The notes: a model not told the origin generated them from the sequence alone. 64,000 nt of DNA from Alkalilimnicola ehrlichii (GCF_003399765.1 NZ_NFZV01000003.1:186001-250000), one strand, 5' to 3'; shown: positions 1 to 8,647, counted from the stretch's first letter. A program made the numbers and translations.

Positions 1-109
1 CGGCACCGAAAATCGTGATCTCGTACTTTTCCGGTGCGATGTCCAACAGCTCTTCGATGACCTTCATCCCAGCCATCCCGTTGCCGACCATTACGAGTTT
101 TTCTTTCAT
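1..109 (-). CDS. nirB: Nitrite reductase large subunit, N-terminus only (runs off the left edge)
   Basis: Only the first 36 codons are present. The protein begins MKEKLVMVGNGMAGMKVIEE, which is the FAD-binding Rossmann start (GxGxAG) typical of assimilatory NAD(P)H nitrite reductase NirB, which makes ammonium from nitrite in the cytoplasm. A GAGGA ribosome site lies about 9 bases before the ATG. It follows the nitrate/nitrite porter gene by 31 bases on the same strand, so the two are probably one operon. The catalytic siroheme and Fe-S regions lie outside the window, so a related FAD-dependent nitrite reductase cannot be excluded. Confidence 0.8.
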   Translation of the reverse strand, partial: MKEKLVMVGNGMAGMKVIEELLDIAPEKYEITIFGA

Positions 110-140
110 GGTTCCGGTCCTCTTTACTAATCCACGCCGC

Positions 141-1481
141 TTACGCGGGGGCTGCTTCGCGTTCGGCCAAGGCGGCTTTAAAGGCTTCGTCTTCGGCGGC
201 CTGCGTCTCGGCCGAGAAGCGCACGGCGAAAGCGGCAAAAGCGCACACCACCACCGCTAGCCCCAGATATAACAAGGCCGTTTGGTACGTCATGCCTTCG
301 GTACGGAACAAAAAGCCGGCCGCAACGGCGCCTGCGTTACCGCCCGCGCCGACAATGCCCGCTACCGCGCCGAGCGCCTTCTTGTTCATGAACGGCACCA
401 GGCCGAACGTTGCGCCTTCCGCCATTTGCGTGAACAGGCTGAAGGTAATCAGAGCGACGATGGCAAGCGATAGCACCGTCATTTGCGAGAACACGATCAG
501 GAAAATGCCTTCCAGCAGCAGCGCGAAGAACAGGAAGCGCACTCGCCCTTTCAGTCCGTGCCAGCGGGCGAACAAGTCCGAGAAGTAACCGCCCAGGGTG
601 CGGGCGAATAGGTTCATTAGACCGAACAGCCCCGCGATGATGCCGGCGGTTTTCAGGTCGAGTTCGAAGTGATCGAAGAAATACAGGGCGGCGATGTTGT
701 TGATCGTCAGCTCCACCCCGAAGCAGGCGGCATAGACAATGAACAAAGCCCAGACGCGAACGTCCTTAGCCGCCAGCAGGAAACTGCCGCGCATGCCTCG
801 CTCTTTAACCGCCGGCGGCAGCTCGCCGCGCTCGCGCAAGTCCTTAAAATTGCCGTCCGGGCAGTCCTGCGTCAGGAAGTAATAGGCGATGCCGGTGAAG
901 AACAGCACCACACCCGGCACGACCATGGCGAGCCGCCAGCCGAGAAATTCGTTGACGCCCAGCATCAGGATGGCACTGAAGATCAACGGCATCAGAATCT
1001 GCGTCGTACCACCGCCGAGATTACCCCAGCCCGCCGTGGTGGCGTTGGCGGTGCCCACGACATTGGGAGCGAACATTACCGTCGTGTGATATTGGGTGAT
1101 AACGAATGAAGCGCCGATGGCGCCGATGGCCAAACGAGCTAATAAGAAGGTTTCGAAGCTATTGGCAAAGGCGATGCCCATGACGGGGATCGAGCCAAGG
1201 ACCAACAAGCCGCTATAGGCAAGCCGCGGACCGATTTTGTCGCACAGCACGCCGATCAACAGGCGCACGACGATGGTGATCGCTACCGAGGCAATGATGG
1301 TGCTGCCAATTTGGGATTGCGTAAGGCTTAAGTCTTCTCGCACCACCGCCATTAGCGGGGCGATACCGAACCAGCCGAAAAAGCACACGTGAAATGCGAG
1401 CCAGCTCAGATGAAACGCCCGCATTTGCGGTGTATTGAAGCTAAACAGACGTATTCTGGTGGCTTTGTTGCGCAGTTCCAT
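141..1481 (-). CDS. narK: Nitrate/nitrite MFS transporter (NarK/NasA type)
   Basis: Inner-membrane porter of 446 residues with about 12 hydrophobic segments, the usual size for the nitrate/nitrite porter (NNP) branch of the major facilitator superfamily. The two glycine-rich NNP signatures are visible: GWGNLGGGTTQ near residue 150 and GIVGAGGNAGAVAAG near residue 380. The charged loop DKIGPR after the second helix is the usual MFS motif. It should bring nitrate in or exchange it for nitrite. It directly precedes nirB and is divergent from nasT, which supports an assimilatory role; NarK and NasA cannot be told apart from sequence alone. A GAGGG ribosome site supports the ATG. Confidence 0.85.
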   Translation of the reverse strand: MELRNKATRIRLFSFNTPQMRAFHLSWLAFHVCFFGWFGIAPLMAVVREDLSLTQSQIGSTIIASVAITIVVRLLIGVLCDKIGPRLAYSGLLVLGSIPVMGIAFANSFETFLLARLAIGAIGASFVITQYHTTVMFAPNVVGTANATTAGWGNLGGGTTQILMPLIFSAILMLGVNEFLGWRLAMVVPGVVLFFTGIAYYFLTQDCPDGNFKDLRERGELPPAVKERGMRGSFLLAAKDVRVWALFIVYAACFGVELTINNIAALYFFDHFELDLKTAGIIAGLFGLMNLFARTLGGYFSDLFARWHGLKGRVRFLFFALLLEGIFLIVFSQMTVLSLAIVALITFSLFTQMAEGATFGLVPFMNKKALGAVAGIVGAGGNAGAVAAGFLFRTEGMTYQTALLYLGLAVVVCAFAAFAVRFSAETQAAEDEAFKAALAEREAAPA

Positions 1482-1589
1482 GCCAAACCCTCTCTACGCG
1501 AGATCGATATGAACCTTCCCCTTCGAAGGTATTCAATCGACGCACTCGTACCGAAGGACGGCCTGGTCCACGTCTGACGTAGTTATCTA

Positions 1590-1605
1590 TTCAACAGCTA
1601 TGCCA
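1590..1605 (-). promoter_or_regulatory. Possible sigma-54 promoter for narK-nirB
   Basis: Read on the minus strand the site is TGGCATAGCTGTTGAA. The -24 TGGCA element is good, but the -12 element has GA where GC is expected, so this is a weaker match than the other sigma-54 sites in the window. The NtrC-like site 107 bp upstream raises its likelihood. It lies about 110 bp before the porter start. Confidence 0.4.
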
Positions 1606-1702
1606 AGAAGAGGGTATGTCAATGAAAACAATTGGATAGCTTGTGTCTGGGTGCATGTGCACAATTTTGGACGGGCCGTTTGGCCCTAATCCGGTGCATG
1701 CC

Positions 1703-1719
1703 TGCACTGCTGCGGTGCG
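1703..1719. promoter_or_regulatory. NtrC-type enhancer site in the narK/nasT divergent region
   Basis: TGCACT-N5-GGTGCG matches the NtrC consensus TGCACY-N5-GGTGCA except for the last base. It is placed about 107 bp upstream of the putative sigma-54 promoter of narK, the usual enhancer distance. It could also serve the divergent nasT operon. Assignment is by consensus only. Confidence 0.5.
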
Positions 1720-1757
1720 TCATCGCGCGCGCGCGCGCGCGCCGCGCGCGATGACGC
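1717..1757. repeat. Long GC-alternating palindrome between narK and nasT
   Basis: Two 15-base arms, GCGTCATCGCGCGCG at 1717-1731 and its complement at 1743-1757, enclose more CG steps. The result is about 30 bases of nearly pure alternating C and G. No T-run follows on either strand, so it does not look like an ordinary terminator. It overlaps the edge of the NtrC-like site. The rest of the 1482-1942 gap also holds a small hairpin near 1512-1530 in the narK leader. Confidence 0.7.
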
Positions 1758-1942
1758 GCTTAAGCTCGCTGGCTAGCGGGAATCGCGTATCCATGACGTT
1801 ATGGGCACGGTTGTTGCTTAGCGGTTCGTGTTCCTTTGCACCGGGCCTTGCTTTGAGCCGTCGGCACAACCTGCGCCACACTTTCCTACCGCTTAATGGC
1901 AATAAGGAAATGGTTCGAAGGGACATCAAAGGGAGGTTAGCG

Positions 1943-2518
1943 ATGGCAGTTCGTGTACTGATTGTTGATACACGACCACAACGTTCGCGCAAGTTAGAGC
2001 AGTCACTGCGCGAAGCCGGTTTTGAAGTCGTAGCGGTTATCGACGGCGAGGATGCTTTGCATGACAAGGTATGCGAGCTGGCGCCCGATGCCGTGGTGGT
2101 CGATACCGACTCGCCGGGCCGGGATACCTTAGAACACTTGGCAAGCCTCGGGCAGCGTTACCCGAAGCCGATGATCATGCTTTCCGAAAGCGTGGACCCC
2201 GAACTCACCCTGGATGCCGCTCGTGCGGGAGTAACCGCCTATGCGGTAGAAACGTTATCGGCGCCGGTCGTTCGCTCCTTGGTCGATGTCGCCATTGCGC
2301 ACTTCCGCTCGCACGCGCTGTTGCGCACCGAATTAGTCAAGGTGCAGCGCTCCTTGGAGAGCCGCAAGCTTATAGATCGCGCTAAATGTCGATTGATGGA
2401 GCGCTATGGCATAGGCGAGGAGGCCGCTTATCAACGGCTGCGCAAACTGGCGATGGACCGTCGTCTTAATCTTAATGACCTGGCCCGGGAGATTCTCTCG
2501 ACAGGGGCCGTCGACTAA
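1943..2518 (+). CDS. nasT: NasT-like ANTAR response regulator/antiterminator
   Basis: 191 residues. Residues 1-125 form a CheY-like receiver fold (VLIVDT start, acidic VVDTD at 51-56) and residues about 128-188 form an ANTAR RNA-binding domain (ERYGIGEEAAYQRLRKLAM). This layout is that of NasT, which binds leader RNA hairpins to prevent premature termination of nitrate-assimilation operons and is held inactive by NasS when nitrate is absent. The ATG at 1943 is preceded by GGGAGG; the frame stays open far upstream but that part has no receiver homology. It is followed 14 bases later by nasS, the expected partner. The likely target is the nrt leader at 8332-8467. Confidence 0.88.
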   Translation: MAVRVLIVDTRPQRSRKLEQSLREAGFEVVAVIDGEDALHDKVCELAPDAVVVDTDSPGRDTLEHLASLGQRYPKPMIMLSESVDPELTLDAARAGVTAYAVETLSAPVVRSLVDVAIAHFRSHALLRTELVKVQRSLESRKLIDRAKCRLMERYGIGEEAAYQRLRKLAMDRRLNLNDLAREILSTGAVD

Positions 2519-2532
2519 GGGAGTTATACGTG

Positions 2533-3774
2533 ATGTCCCATGCATTGGAGAAAACCGCGCTTCGCGTCGGTTTCATATCGCTGACCGACTGTGCCCCGTT
2601 AGCGGTTGCCAAGGAACAGGGCTTTTTTGCTGCCGAGGGTTTGGATGTCACCCTGTGCCGGGAAACCTCTTGGGCCAATATCCGCGATAAGGTCATGCTC
2701 GGTGCATTGGATGCCGCCCAGATGCCGGCGCCGATGCCGCTGGCGGCCACATTGGGTGTGGCCGGGCCGCGGGTGCCGATGATTACCCCTTGCGTCCTAA
2801 ACCTGGGCGGCAACGCGATTACGGTGTCGCACGACTTGTTCCGCCAGATGCTGGCTCTGGCGCCGGAAGCTTTGCGCGAGCCGCCCTACACCGCGGATGC
2901 TTTACGCGCCGTGATCGAAGCACGGCGTATTTTGGATAAGCCGCCGTTAGTCTTCGCGACGGTCTTCCCGACCTCGACTCACTACTATCAACTTTGTTAC
3001 TGGTTATCGGCGGCGGGCATCGACCCGCTACGCGATCTCACCCTAAAGGTGATTTCTCCCCCCCATATGGTGCGGGCGCTGGAAATGGACGAGATTGCCG
3101 GGTTCTGCGTCGGCGAGCCCTGGAACGGCCTGGCGGTTGATTTGGGGCTGGGCGTCAGTCTGATCAGTAGTTACGAGATCTGGAACAACGCTATGGAAAA
3201 GGTCTTGGCGATGACCGAGGCCTGGCACCTTCGCCACCCGCAGACAACGCTCGCCCTTACCCGTGCCGTTGTCCGGGCCTGTCGTTGGCTGGAAAAGCCG
3301 CGCCACCGAGAGCTGGCCGCCATTCTGTTGAGTCGGGCGGATTATGTCGATGTGCCGCAACAGGTATTGGAGCCGGCCTTAATGGGGGTTCGGCCGCACC
3401 GACCGGGCGAGCACGGCATCCCGCAGCCGGAGTTTCTCGTTTTCGGTCGCTCGGCCGCCAACTTCCCATGGCGCTCCCAGGGGTTATGGTACGGCGAGCA
3501 GATGCGGATACGCGGCCAGTTGCCGCCGAACGTTGACGTATCGGCCGTCGTCGAACGTAGCTATCGGCCCGATGTGTTCCGCGAGGCGGTCGCCGAGATC
3601 GATATGCCCGTGCCGACTATCGACTACAAAGCCGAGGGGGTTCAGCACCACGCCTGGACTCTGCAAGAGGCGACCGCCCCCATCGCGATGGGCCCCAACG
3701 CCTTCTTTACCGGCGAGCGATTTGACCCGGTGCGGGAGGCCGTACATCAGCAGCCGGCTGGACGAGTTCACTAA
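2533..3774 (+). CDS. nasS: NasS-like cytoplasmic nitrate sensor (NrtA/CmpA family)
   Basis: 413 residues with the NrtA/CmpA periplasmic-binding fold (begins LRVGFISLTDCAPLAVAKEQGFF) but no signal peptide, unlike the true transporter protein NrtA at 7012-8307, which carries a Tat signal. A signal-less NrtA homologue next to an ANTAR protein is the hallmark of NasS, which binds nitrate or nitrite and releases NasT. A GTG three bases upstream (2530) shares the AAGGGAG ribosome site and could be the true start. The gene forms a tight operon with nasT and is followed by a second ANTAR gene. Confidence 0.85.
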   Translation: MSHALEKTALRVGFISLTDCAPLAVAKEQGFFAAEGLDVTLCRETSWANIRDKVMLGALDAAQMPAPMPLAATLGVAGPRVPMITPCVLNLGGNAITVSHDLFRQMLALAPEALREPPYTADALRAVIEARRILDKPPLVFATVFPTSTHYYQLCYWLSAAGIDPLRDLTLKVISPPHMVRALEMDEIAGFCVGEPWNGLAVDLGLGVSLISSYEIWNNAMEKVLAMTEAWHLRHPQTTLALTRAVVRACRWLEKPRHRELAAILLSRADYVDVPQQVLEPALMGVRPHRPGEHGIPQPEFLVFGRSAANFPWRSQGLWYGEQMRIRGQLPPNVDVSAVVERSYRPDVFREAVAEIDMPVPTIDYKAEGVQHHAWTLQEATAPIAMGPNAFFTGERFDPVREAVHQQPAGRVH

Positions 3775-3869
3775 GCGTTGCGACGGCTTTAGGCCGTCGC
3801 AATCACCGTGCACACGGCTTGGCACCGCTTCGCACCGCCCATTTCATCGCTGCAAGAGTGAGCCATGCT

Positions 3870-5162
3870 ATGACATCGAACGCAAAAGTTGCGCATAGCG
3901 CGCTCGATTACCTGATCATTTCCAAGCAATGCGAGATCGAGAGCCTCAAACACCTGCTCAGCATGGGACGCTTGGTCGTCGCCATCAGTAACCTGGTGCA
4001 TGCGCTACAGCGGGAGCGAGGGGCGTCGAATATGTTTCTCGGTTCCGGCGGTACGCGCTACGGCAACGCTGTGGTCGAGTACGTAGCCGGCTCCCGCCAG
4101 ATGGAGCAAGGTCTGCGGGATTGTTTGCAAGGACTCGATACCGATGCATCTTGTTTTTATGCCGGTAGCCGTTTGTTTAGCCGGATTGCGTATGTAGTGC
4201 ATGGGTTTGACGAACTGGAAAGCGTGCGTGGCCGCGTGCGCGAGCTACAAATCACCCCAGATGTCGTTATTGCCGGCTATAGTGCGCTAATAAAGGGCTT
4301 GTTGAACGTGGTGTTCGAGGCTGCGGATGCCGCTGCCGACCCCGATGTATCGCGTAGCTTGGTCGCGTTATTCAACTTTATGCAGGGTAAAGAACTGGCC
4401 GGGCAGGAGCGGGCCTTAGGGGCGGCTTCGTTTGCGATGACGGGTTTCACCGCCGAGTCGCGTCGGCAACTGTTACGGCTGATAGAAAGTCAGGAGCGTT
4501 GCTTCCAAAGCTTCGCCGAGTTTGCCGAACCGGAGGTGGTCGCGGTATGGGATGCGGTAGTGCGCGGTCCGCATACCGCAGAGGTCGAACGTTTGCGGCG
4601 CATCGCCTGCACCTCCGATGCGAGCGAGGATTTTGCGCAGAGCGATGCCTGGTTTACCCGCACAACCCGCCGCATCGATGCCATGAAAGAGGTCGAAAAC
4701 CGCCTGCAATCCGTCTTGAGTGCCTTGTGCGAGCAAAAAATAGCGGATGCAAACGCCGATTTAGCCAACCATCGAGATCATGTTGCCGCCCTGGCCGACA
4801 TGGCGCTGGAAGAGCCTGCCTTTGCCGTGTTCTTTCGCGAGTGTGGCGGCGACACGGCGGTCGACTCCGGGGCATACAGTTCCGGCGGTGTTGGGCCGCA
4901 GCTCGGTCGGTCAATCATCGACTTGGTGCAGTCGCAATCGCAGCGGCTACAGCGCATGCACGAAGAGTTGGATGCTGCCCGCCAAGCCCTGCGGGAGCGG
5001 AAAACGATCGAGAAGGCCAAAGGCTTAGTCATGGAATATCACCGGTTGAGCGAGGAAGAAGCCTATAAATTCCTCCGTCGGCTCGCCATGAGCCAAGGCC
5101 GTAAACTAGCCGAGGTGGCCGCTGCGACCGTCGCCATGCGCGACATACTGCATAAGGCTTAA
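3870..5162 (+). CDS. nasR: NIT-domain ANTAR antiterminator (NasR-like)
   Basis: 430 residues. The N-terminal two thirds (about 25-290) is a helical NIT nitrate/nitrite-sensing domain, with the diagnostic QRERGASNMFLGSGG near residue 50. The C-terminus (about 365-425) is an ANTAR domain (ERKTIEKAKGLVMEYHRLSE). This is the architecture of NasR, the nitrate-responsive antiterminator of enteric nas operons. The frame is open from a TTG at 3819, but the ATG at 3870 is the natural start. Presence beside a complete nasS-nasT pair is unusual, because organisms normally use one of the two systems. Which of them reads the nrt leader cannot be told from sequence. Confidence 0.85.
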   Translation: MTSNAKVAHSALDYLIISKQCEIESLKHLLSMGRLVVAISNLVHALQRERGASNMFLGSGGTRYGNAVVEYVAGSRQMEQGLRDCLQGLDTDASCFYAGSRLFSRIAYVVHGFDELESVRGRVRELQITPDVVIAGYSALIKGLLNVVFEAADAAADPDVSRSLVALFNFMQGKELAGQERALGAASFAMTGFTAESRRQLLRLIESQERCFQSFAEFAEPEVVAVWDAVVRGPHTAEVERLRRIACTSDASEDFAQSDAWFTRTTRRIDAMKEVENRLQSVLSALCEQKIADANADLANHRDHVAALADMALEEPAFAVFFRECGGDTAVDSGAYSSGGVGPQLGRSIIDLVQSQSQRLQRMHEELDAARQALRERKTIEKAKGLVMEYHRLSEEEAYKFLRRLAMSQGRKLAEVAAATVAMRDILHKA

Positions 5163-5210
5163 CCTTGAGCCACTGCGCAGGCGCCGGCTTAGTGCCGCGC
5201 CCTGCTTACC

Positions 5211-6062
5211 TTAGGCGCTCTGCGCCGAGTGCAGTGGCTGGGCATCCTTCTCTTCGCGCTTTTGCTGTAGAGTCTCCACCTTGCGTTGTTTCTCATGCAA
5301 GAAGCTGAGTACCGCCTGACGGTATTTGTTGTACCGCACGTCTTCCGCCAAGGCGATGCGGTCGCGCGGGCGCGGTAAATCGATGCTCAACACTTCGCCG
5401 ACGGTCGCGGCCGGGCCGTTCGTCATCATCACGATTTTGTCGGATAACAGCACAGCTTCGTCGACATCGTGCGTGATCATGATGACGGTGTTTTGCAGCT
5501 CCGCTTGAATGCGCATGACTTCGTCTTGTAGATGTGCTCGGGTGAGCGCATCCAGCGCGCCGAACGGTTCATCGAGTAGCAATACCTTCGGCTGCATGGC
5601 CAGGGCGCGAGCAATTCCCACCCGCTGTTTCATGCCGCCGGAGATTTCCGCCGGACGTTTGTTCAAGGCATGGCTCATATTGACCATGTCCAGGTTTTTC
5701 AGCACCCATTCGCGCCGTTCCGCCGCCGTTTTACTGCCCTTAAAGGTTTTATCGACAGCGATGGCCACGTTTTCGTACACCGTGAGCCACGGTAGTAGCG
5801 AATGGTTCTGAAACACCAGACTGCGATCCGGCCCGGGAGCGTTAACCTCCTTGCCGTCGAGAATCACGCCGCCGGAGGTGGCCGGGATGAGCCCGGCGAC
5901 GATATTCAAGACGGTGGATTTACCGCAGCCGGAGTGGCCGATAATCGACACGTACTCGCCGCGATCGATGGTTAAATCGATTTGCTTTAGGACTTCCGTG
6001 GTGTTGCCGCCGGTGTGGAACGTCTTGTTAACGTCCTCGATGGTCAGGTAATGCTTGCTCAT
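5211..6062 (-). CDS. nrtD: Nitrate ABC transporter ATP-binding protein
   Basis: 283-residue single ABC ATPase. Visible motifs are Walker A GHSGCGKST near residue 42, Q-loop VFQNHSLLPWLT, signature SGGMKQRVGIARAL, Walker B VLLLDEPFGALD and the H-loop ITHDVDEA. Closest in style to the NrtD/NasD/SsuB/TauB group. It is the last gene of nrtA-nrtB-nrtD, 52 bases after nrtB, and should energise nitrate/nitrite uptake through NrtB. The C-terminal tail after residue 255 is charged and probably not conserved. Confidence 0.88.
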   Translation of the reverse strand: MSKHYLTIEDVNKTFHTGGNTTEVLKQIDLTIDRGEYVSIIGHSGCGKSTVLNIVAGLIPATSGGVILDGKEVNAPGPDRSLVFQNHSLLPWLTVYENVAIAVDKTFKGSKTAAERREWVLKNLDMVNMSHALNKRPAEISGGMKQRVGIARALAMQPKVLLLDEPFGALDALTRAHLQDEVMRIQAELQNTVIMITHDVDEAVLLSDKIVMMTNGPAATVGEVLSIDLPRPRDRIALAEDVRYNKYRQAVLSFLHEKQRKVETLQQKREEKDAQPLHSAQSA

Positions 6063-6114
6063 AATCGTTTCTCCTGCGCGGTTGCGTGCAGGGGCTGCGC
6101 CCCTGCGGTGCGAA

Positions 6115-6983
6115 TCAGGCGGTCGTGGTGCCGCGAGTAACCCACTTGCCCAGGGCGGCGACGATGCGATCGAGAATGAAGCCGACGATACCGACGTAGA
6201 TCAGTGCCAGCACGATGTCGCTGATCATCGAGGCGTTCCAGGCATCCCAGATGAAGAACCCGATACCAACACCGCCAATCAGCATCTCGGCGGCAACGAT
6301 GGCGAGCCAGGACAAGCCGACGCCGATGCGCAGGCCGGAGAAGATATAAGGCGCGGCGGCCGGCAGCGTGATTTTGACGAAATGCTCGACGCCGTTGAGC
6401 CGCAGCACGCGAGAGACATTGCGATAATCTTCCGGGATATTGCGTACGCCGACGGCGGTGTTGATGATGATCGGCCAGATCGCCGTAATGAAAATCACGA
6501 AGATGGCCGACGGGTAGCTATCCTGAAACGCCGCCAGCGACAGCGGCAGCCAGGCCAGCGGCGGTACGGTGCGCAGCACCTGAAAATCGGATCGAGCCCG
6601 CGCATGGCCCAGGTCGACTGCCCGACCAGCACCCCGAGGCCGATACCGGCCACCACAGCCAACAAATACCCGTAGGCGACACGCTCGAGACTGGCCAGAA
6701 TCTGCCAACCCATGCCGACGTCGTTGCCGCCGTAATCGTAGAAGGGGTTGACGATCAGCTCCCAGGTATCGGCAACGACTTTTGACGGCGCCGGCAAAGT
6801 TGCTCCCGGCACCGAGCATAAGGCCTCCCAGACCGCCAGCAGCACCGCCAGGACGATCGCCGGTGGCAATACATGACTCATACCGTATTTGCCGATCCTC
6901 TCCGCGGTCGCCTGAACCGCGGTGCGGGACGGCAAGCTTAGCTTGAGCGGCACGCTGGCCGCTTGGTTAACCGATGTACTCAT
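6115..6983 (-). CDS. nrtB: Nitrate ABC transporter permease, interrupted by one frameshift
   Basis: Inner-membrane permease of the NrtB/TauC family, about 289 residues when repaired. The N-terminal part (from 6983) reads well to MRGLDPIF and the C-terminal part continues in another frame with QVLRTVPPLAWLPLSLAAF and then the EAA-loop region near LRLNGVEHFVKITLPAAAPYI. One extra T in the T4 run (A4 at 6583-6586 on the plus strand) restores GLDPIFQVLRTVPPLAWLP, the normal family sequence. It lies between nrtA and nrtD. The shift is most likely a base-calling error, since similar losses recur across the window; a true recent mutation would abolish nitrate ABC uptake. Confidence 0.82.
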
Positions 6984-7011
6984 GGCGGTATACCCTCCAG
7001 TGAGAGGAAAT

Positions 7012-8307
7012 TTAAATGCGTTTAATGGTCAAGCTGTCGAGATAGGCCTGCGGGTTCTCCGGATCGAAGACTTTGCCGTCGAAGAAGGTTTCCACGCCGC
7101 GGGATGTGCCGTCCGGAATATCCGCCGCGGCAACGCCCAGGGCCGCAGCCGCGTCCCGCCAGAGGTCCTCGCGATTGACCTGCTCGACCAAGGCGGTGCT
7201 GTCGAAGTTGGCCGGCAAGTACCCCCAGCGGATGTTCTCGGTGAGAAACCACAAGTCGTGGCTCTTGAACGGGTAGGAGGCGTGGTCGTTCCAGTACCGC
7301 ATCTGGTCCGGGTGGTTTTCCACCACGCGGCCGTTGCCGTAATCGAAGTTGCCCTGCATGCGATCGATGATGTCGTCGAAGGGCGCGTGAATCCAACGCC
7401 GCCGCGAGCAGATACGGGCCACCTCTTCTTTATTGGCCGGGTCTTCGCAGTACATCTGCGCCTCCATCACCGCCATCAGCAGTGCGCGGGTGGCGTTGGG
7501 GTTGGCGTCGACATAATCGGCCCGCATCGCAAAAGCTTTTTCCGGATGGTTGTGCCAGATCTCGCCGGTGGTGTTAGCGGTATAACCAATGCCCTGATTG
7601 ACCAACTGCTGGTTCCACGGCTCGCAGACGCAGAAGGTGTCCATGCTGCCCACCCGCATGTTGGCGACCATTTGCGCCGGCGGGACGACAATGGTGGAAA
7701 TGTTACGGTCCGGGTCGATGCCGCCGGCGGCGAGCCAGTAGCGGATCCACATATCGTGGGTGCCGCCGGGGAAGGTCATCGCAGCGCGCACCTCGTCGCC
7801 GCCCGCCCGTTTCTCGGCCAGTGCTTTACCGAATTCCGTCGTGTCGAGTCCGACCTTAAGATCGTTGTACTCGCGGCCTACCGAAATGCACTGCCCAGCC
7901 AGGTTAAGCCGCGCCAGGATGTACATCGGTAGCGGTACATTGTTGGGCGTCATGGCGCCGGAAGCGATGAGGTAAGGCATAGGCGTGAGAATGTGCGCGC
8001 CATCGATGCCGTTGCGGCGCGAGCCAAGAACGAGATTATCCCGCGTGGTGCCCCAAGAAGACTGCTTCAGCACCTCGACATCGGTCATACCGTGCTTGGC
8101 GAAAAAGCCCTTCTCCAAGGCGACGAATAGCGGTGCGGCATCGGTAAGCGCGATAAAGCCTAGTTTGGCCGAACGGGTTTCGAGATTGCCGCCGCCGGAG
8201 GCGAGCGCTTGCCCGGGGAGTGCCAGGCCGCCCCAGAGCGCGGCGCCGCCGGCGGCAGCCATACCTTTGAGAAAGCTGCGACGGTTAATCCCATTCTTGT
8301 TAGTCAT
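7012..8307 (-). CDS. nrtA: Nitrate ABC transporter substrate-binding protein, Tat-exported
   Basis: 431 residues. The N-terminus NRRSFLKGMAAAGGAALWG is a twin-arginine signal (RRSFLK) cleaved after residues around ALA. The mature part is the NrtA/CmpA fold (LGFIALTDAAPLFVALEKGFF), parallel to NasS encoded nearby. It delivers periplasmic nitrate to NrtB. The ATG at 8307 has a CAGGAG ribosome site; the frame is open upstream through the leader attenuator, but that part is regulatory RNA, not protein. First gene of nrtABD. Confidence 0.9.
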   Translation of the reverse strand: MTNKNGINRRSFLKGMAAAGGAALWGGLALPGQALASGGGNLETRSAKLGFIALTDAAPLFVALEKGFFAKHGMTDVEVLKQSSWGTTRDNLVLGSRRNGIDGAHILTPMPYLIASGAMTPNNVPLPMYILARLNLAGQCISVGREYNDLKVGLDTTEFGKALAEKRAGGDEVRAAMTFPGGTHDMWIRYWLAAGGIDPDRNISTIVVPPAQMVANMRVGSMDTFCVCEPWNQQLVNQGIGYTANTTGEIWHNHPEKAFAMRADYVDANPNATRALLMAVMEAQMYCEDPANKEEVARICSRRRWIHAPFDDIIDRMQGNFDYGNGRVVENHPDQMRYWNDHASYPFKSHDLWFLTENIRWGYLPANFDSTALVEQVNREDLWRDAAAALGVAAADIPDGTSRGVETFFDGKVFDPENPQAYLDSLTIKRI

Positions 8308-8331
8308 TGGAAAACTCCTGTGCCTCAAACG

Positions 8332-8383
8332 AAAAAGCGCCCACTCCTCGTCGACGCGCTGTGCGCGGACGATGAATGGACGC
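8332..8383 (-). terminator. Leader attenuator (intrinsic terminator) of the nrtABD operon
   Basis: On the minus strand a long stem forms between 8383-8363 and 8359-8337, with a three-base ACA-type loop, two G-U pairs and few mismatches. It is followed at once by TTTTT (8336-8332), only about 25 bases before the nrtA start. A strong terminator inside the leader of a nitrate operon, in a locus encoding ANTAR proteins, is the expected target of NasR/NasT antitermination. Confidence 0.8.
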
Positions 8384-8396
8384 CTTTGCCCTGGTT

Positions 8397-8467
8397 GGGG
8401 AAACACTGAGTAGCCCCCTCCGCACATAAAATGCGCTCGGGATGAGGGAACTACTCGGTGTTTCCCC
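8397..8467 (-). promoter_or_regulatory. Upstream leader hairpin of nrtABD (likely ANTAR-responsive)
   Basis: GGGGAAACACCGAGTAG at the 5' side pairs with CTACTCAGTGTTTCCCC at the 3' side with one mismatch. The stem continues inward (UUCCCUC with GAGGGGG), giving about 24 pairs around a GCGCA/UGUGC inner element. It sits just upstream of the terminator hairpin. Known ANTAR targets are paired hairpins with six-base loops; I could not recognise two such loops with certainty, so binding is inferred from position. Confidence 0.6.
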
Positions 8468-8508
8468 TGCGAGGCCGGCCGCCGTTGGCTAGCCTCTGGC
8501 GTTATAAC

Positions 8509-8524
8509 AGCAGAAACTATGCCA
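8509..8524 (-). promoter_or_regulatory. Sigma-54 promoter of nrtABD
   Basis: TGGCATAGTTTCTGCT on the minus strand has GG and GC exactly 12 bases apart (first G to first G). Transcription would start near 8498, giving a leader of about 190 nt that contains both hairpins. An NtrC-like site lies 90 bp upstream. Confidence 0.65.
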
Positions 8525-8603
8525 GGGCCGTGATAGCGGCCGTAAGCGTTGGAGTTTTAGAGTGTTTTTAATGGCTTGAGGGGTCAAGTCTTGCTCCTCC
8601 AGC

Positions 8604-8620
8604 TGCGCTACTTTGGTGCA
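8604..8620. promoter_or_regulatory. NtrC-type enhancer for nrtABD
   Basis: TGCGCT-N5-GGTGCA differs from the NtrC consensus by one base. It is about 90 bp upstream of the sigma-54 promoter. The site lies between the nrt promoter and the end of acr3, so it can only sensibly serve nrt. Confidence 0.55.
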
Positions 8621-8647
8621 CAGGAAGCTATGCAGTGCCCACAGTTG

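Noticed and set aside
669-1109. 146-codon frame antisense to the porter gene
   Set aside because: Opposite a well-conserved membrane protein, with composition typical of a GC-rich shadow frame and no ribosome site.
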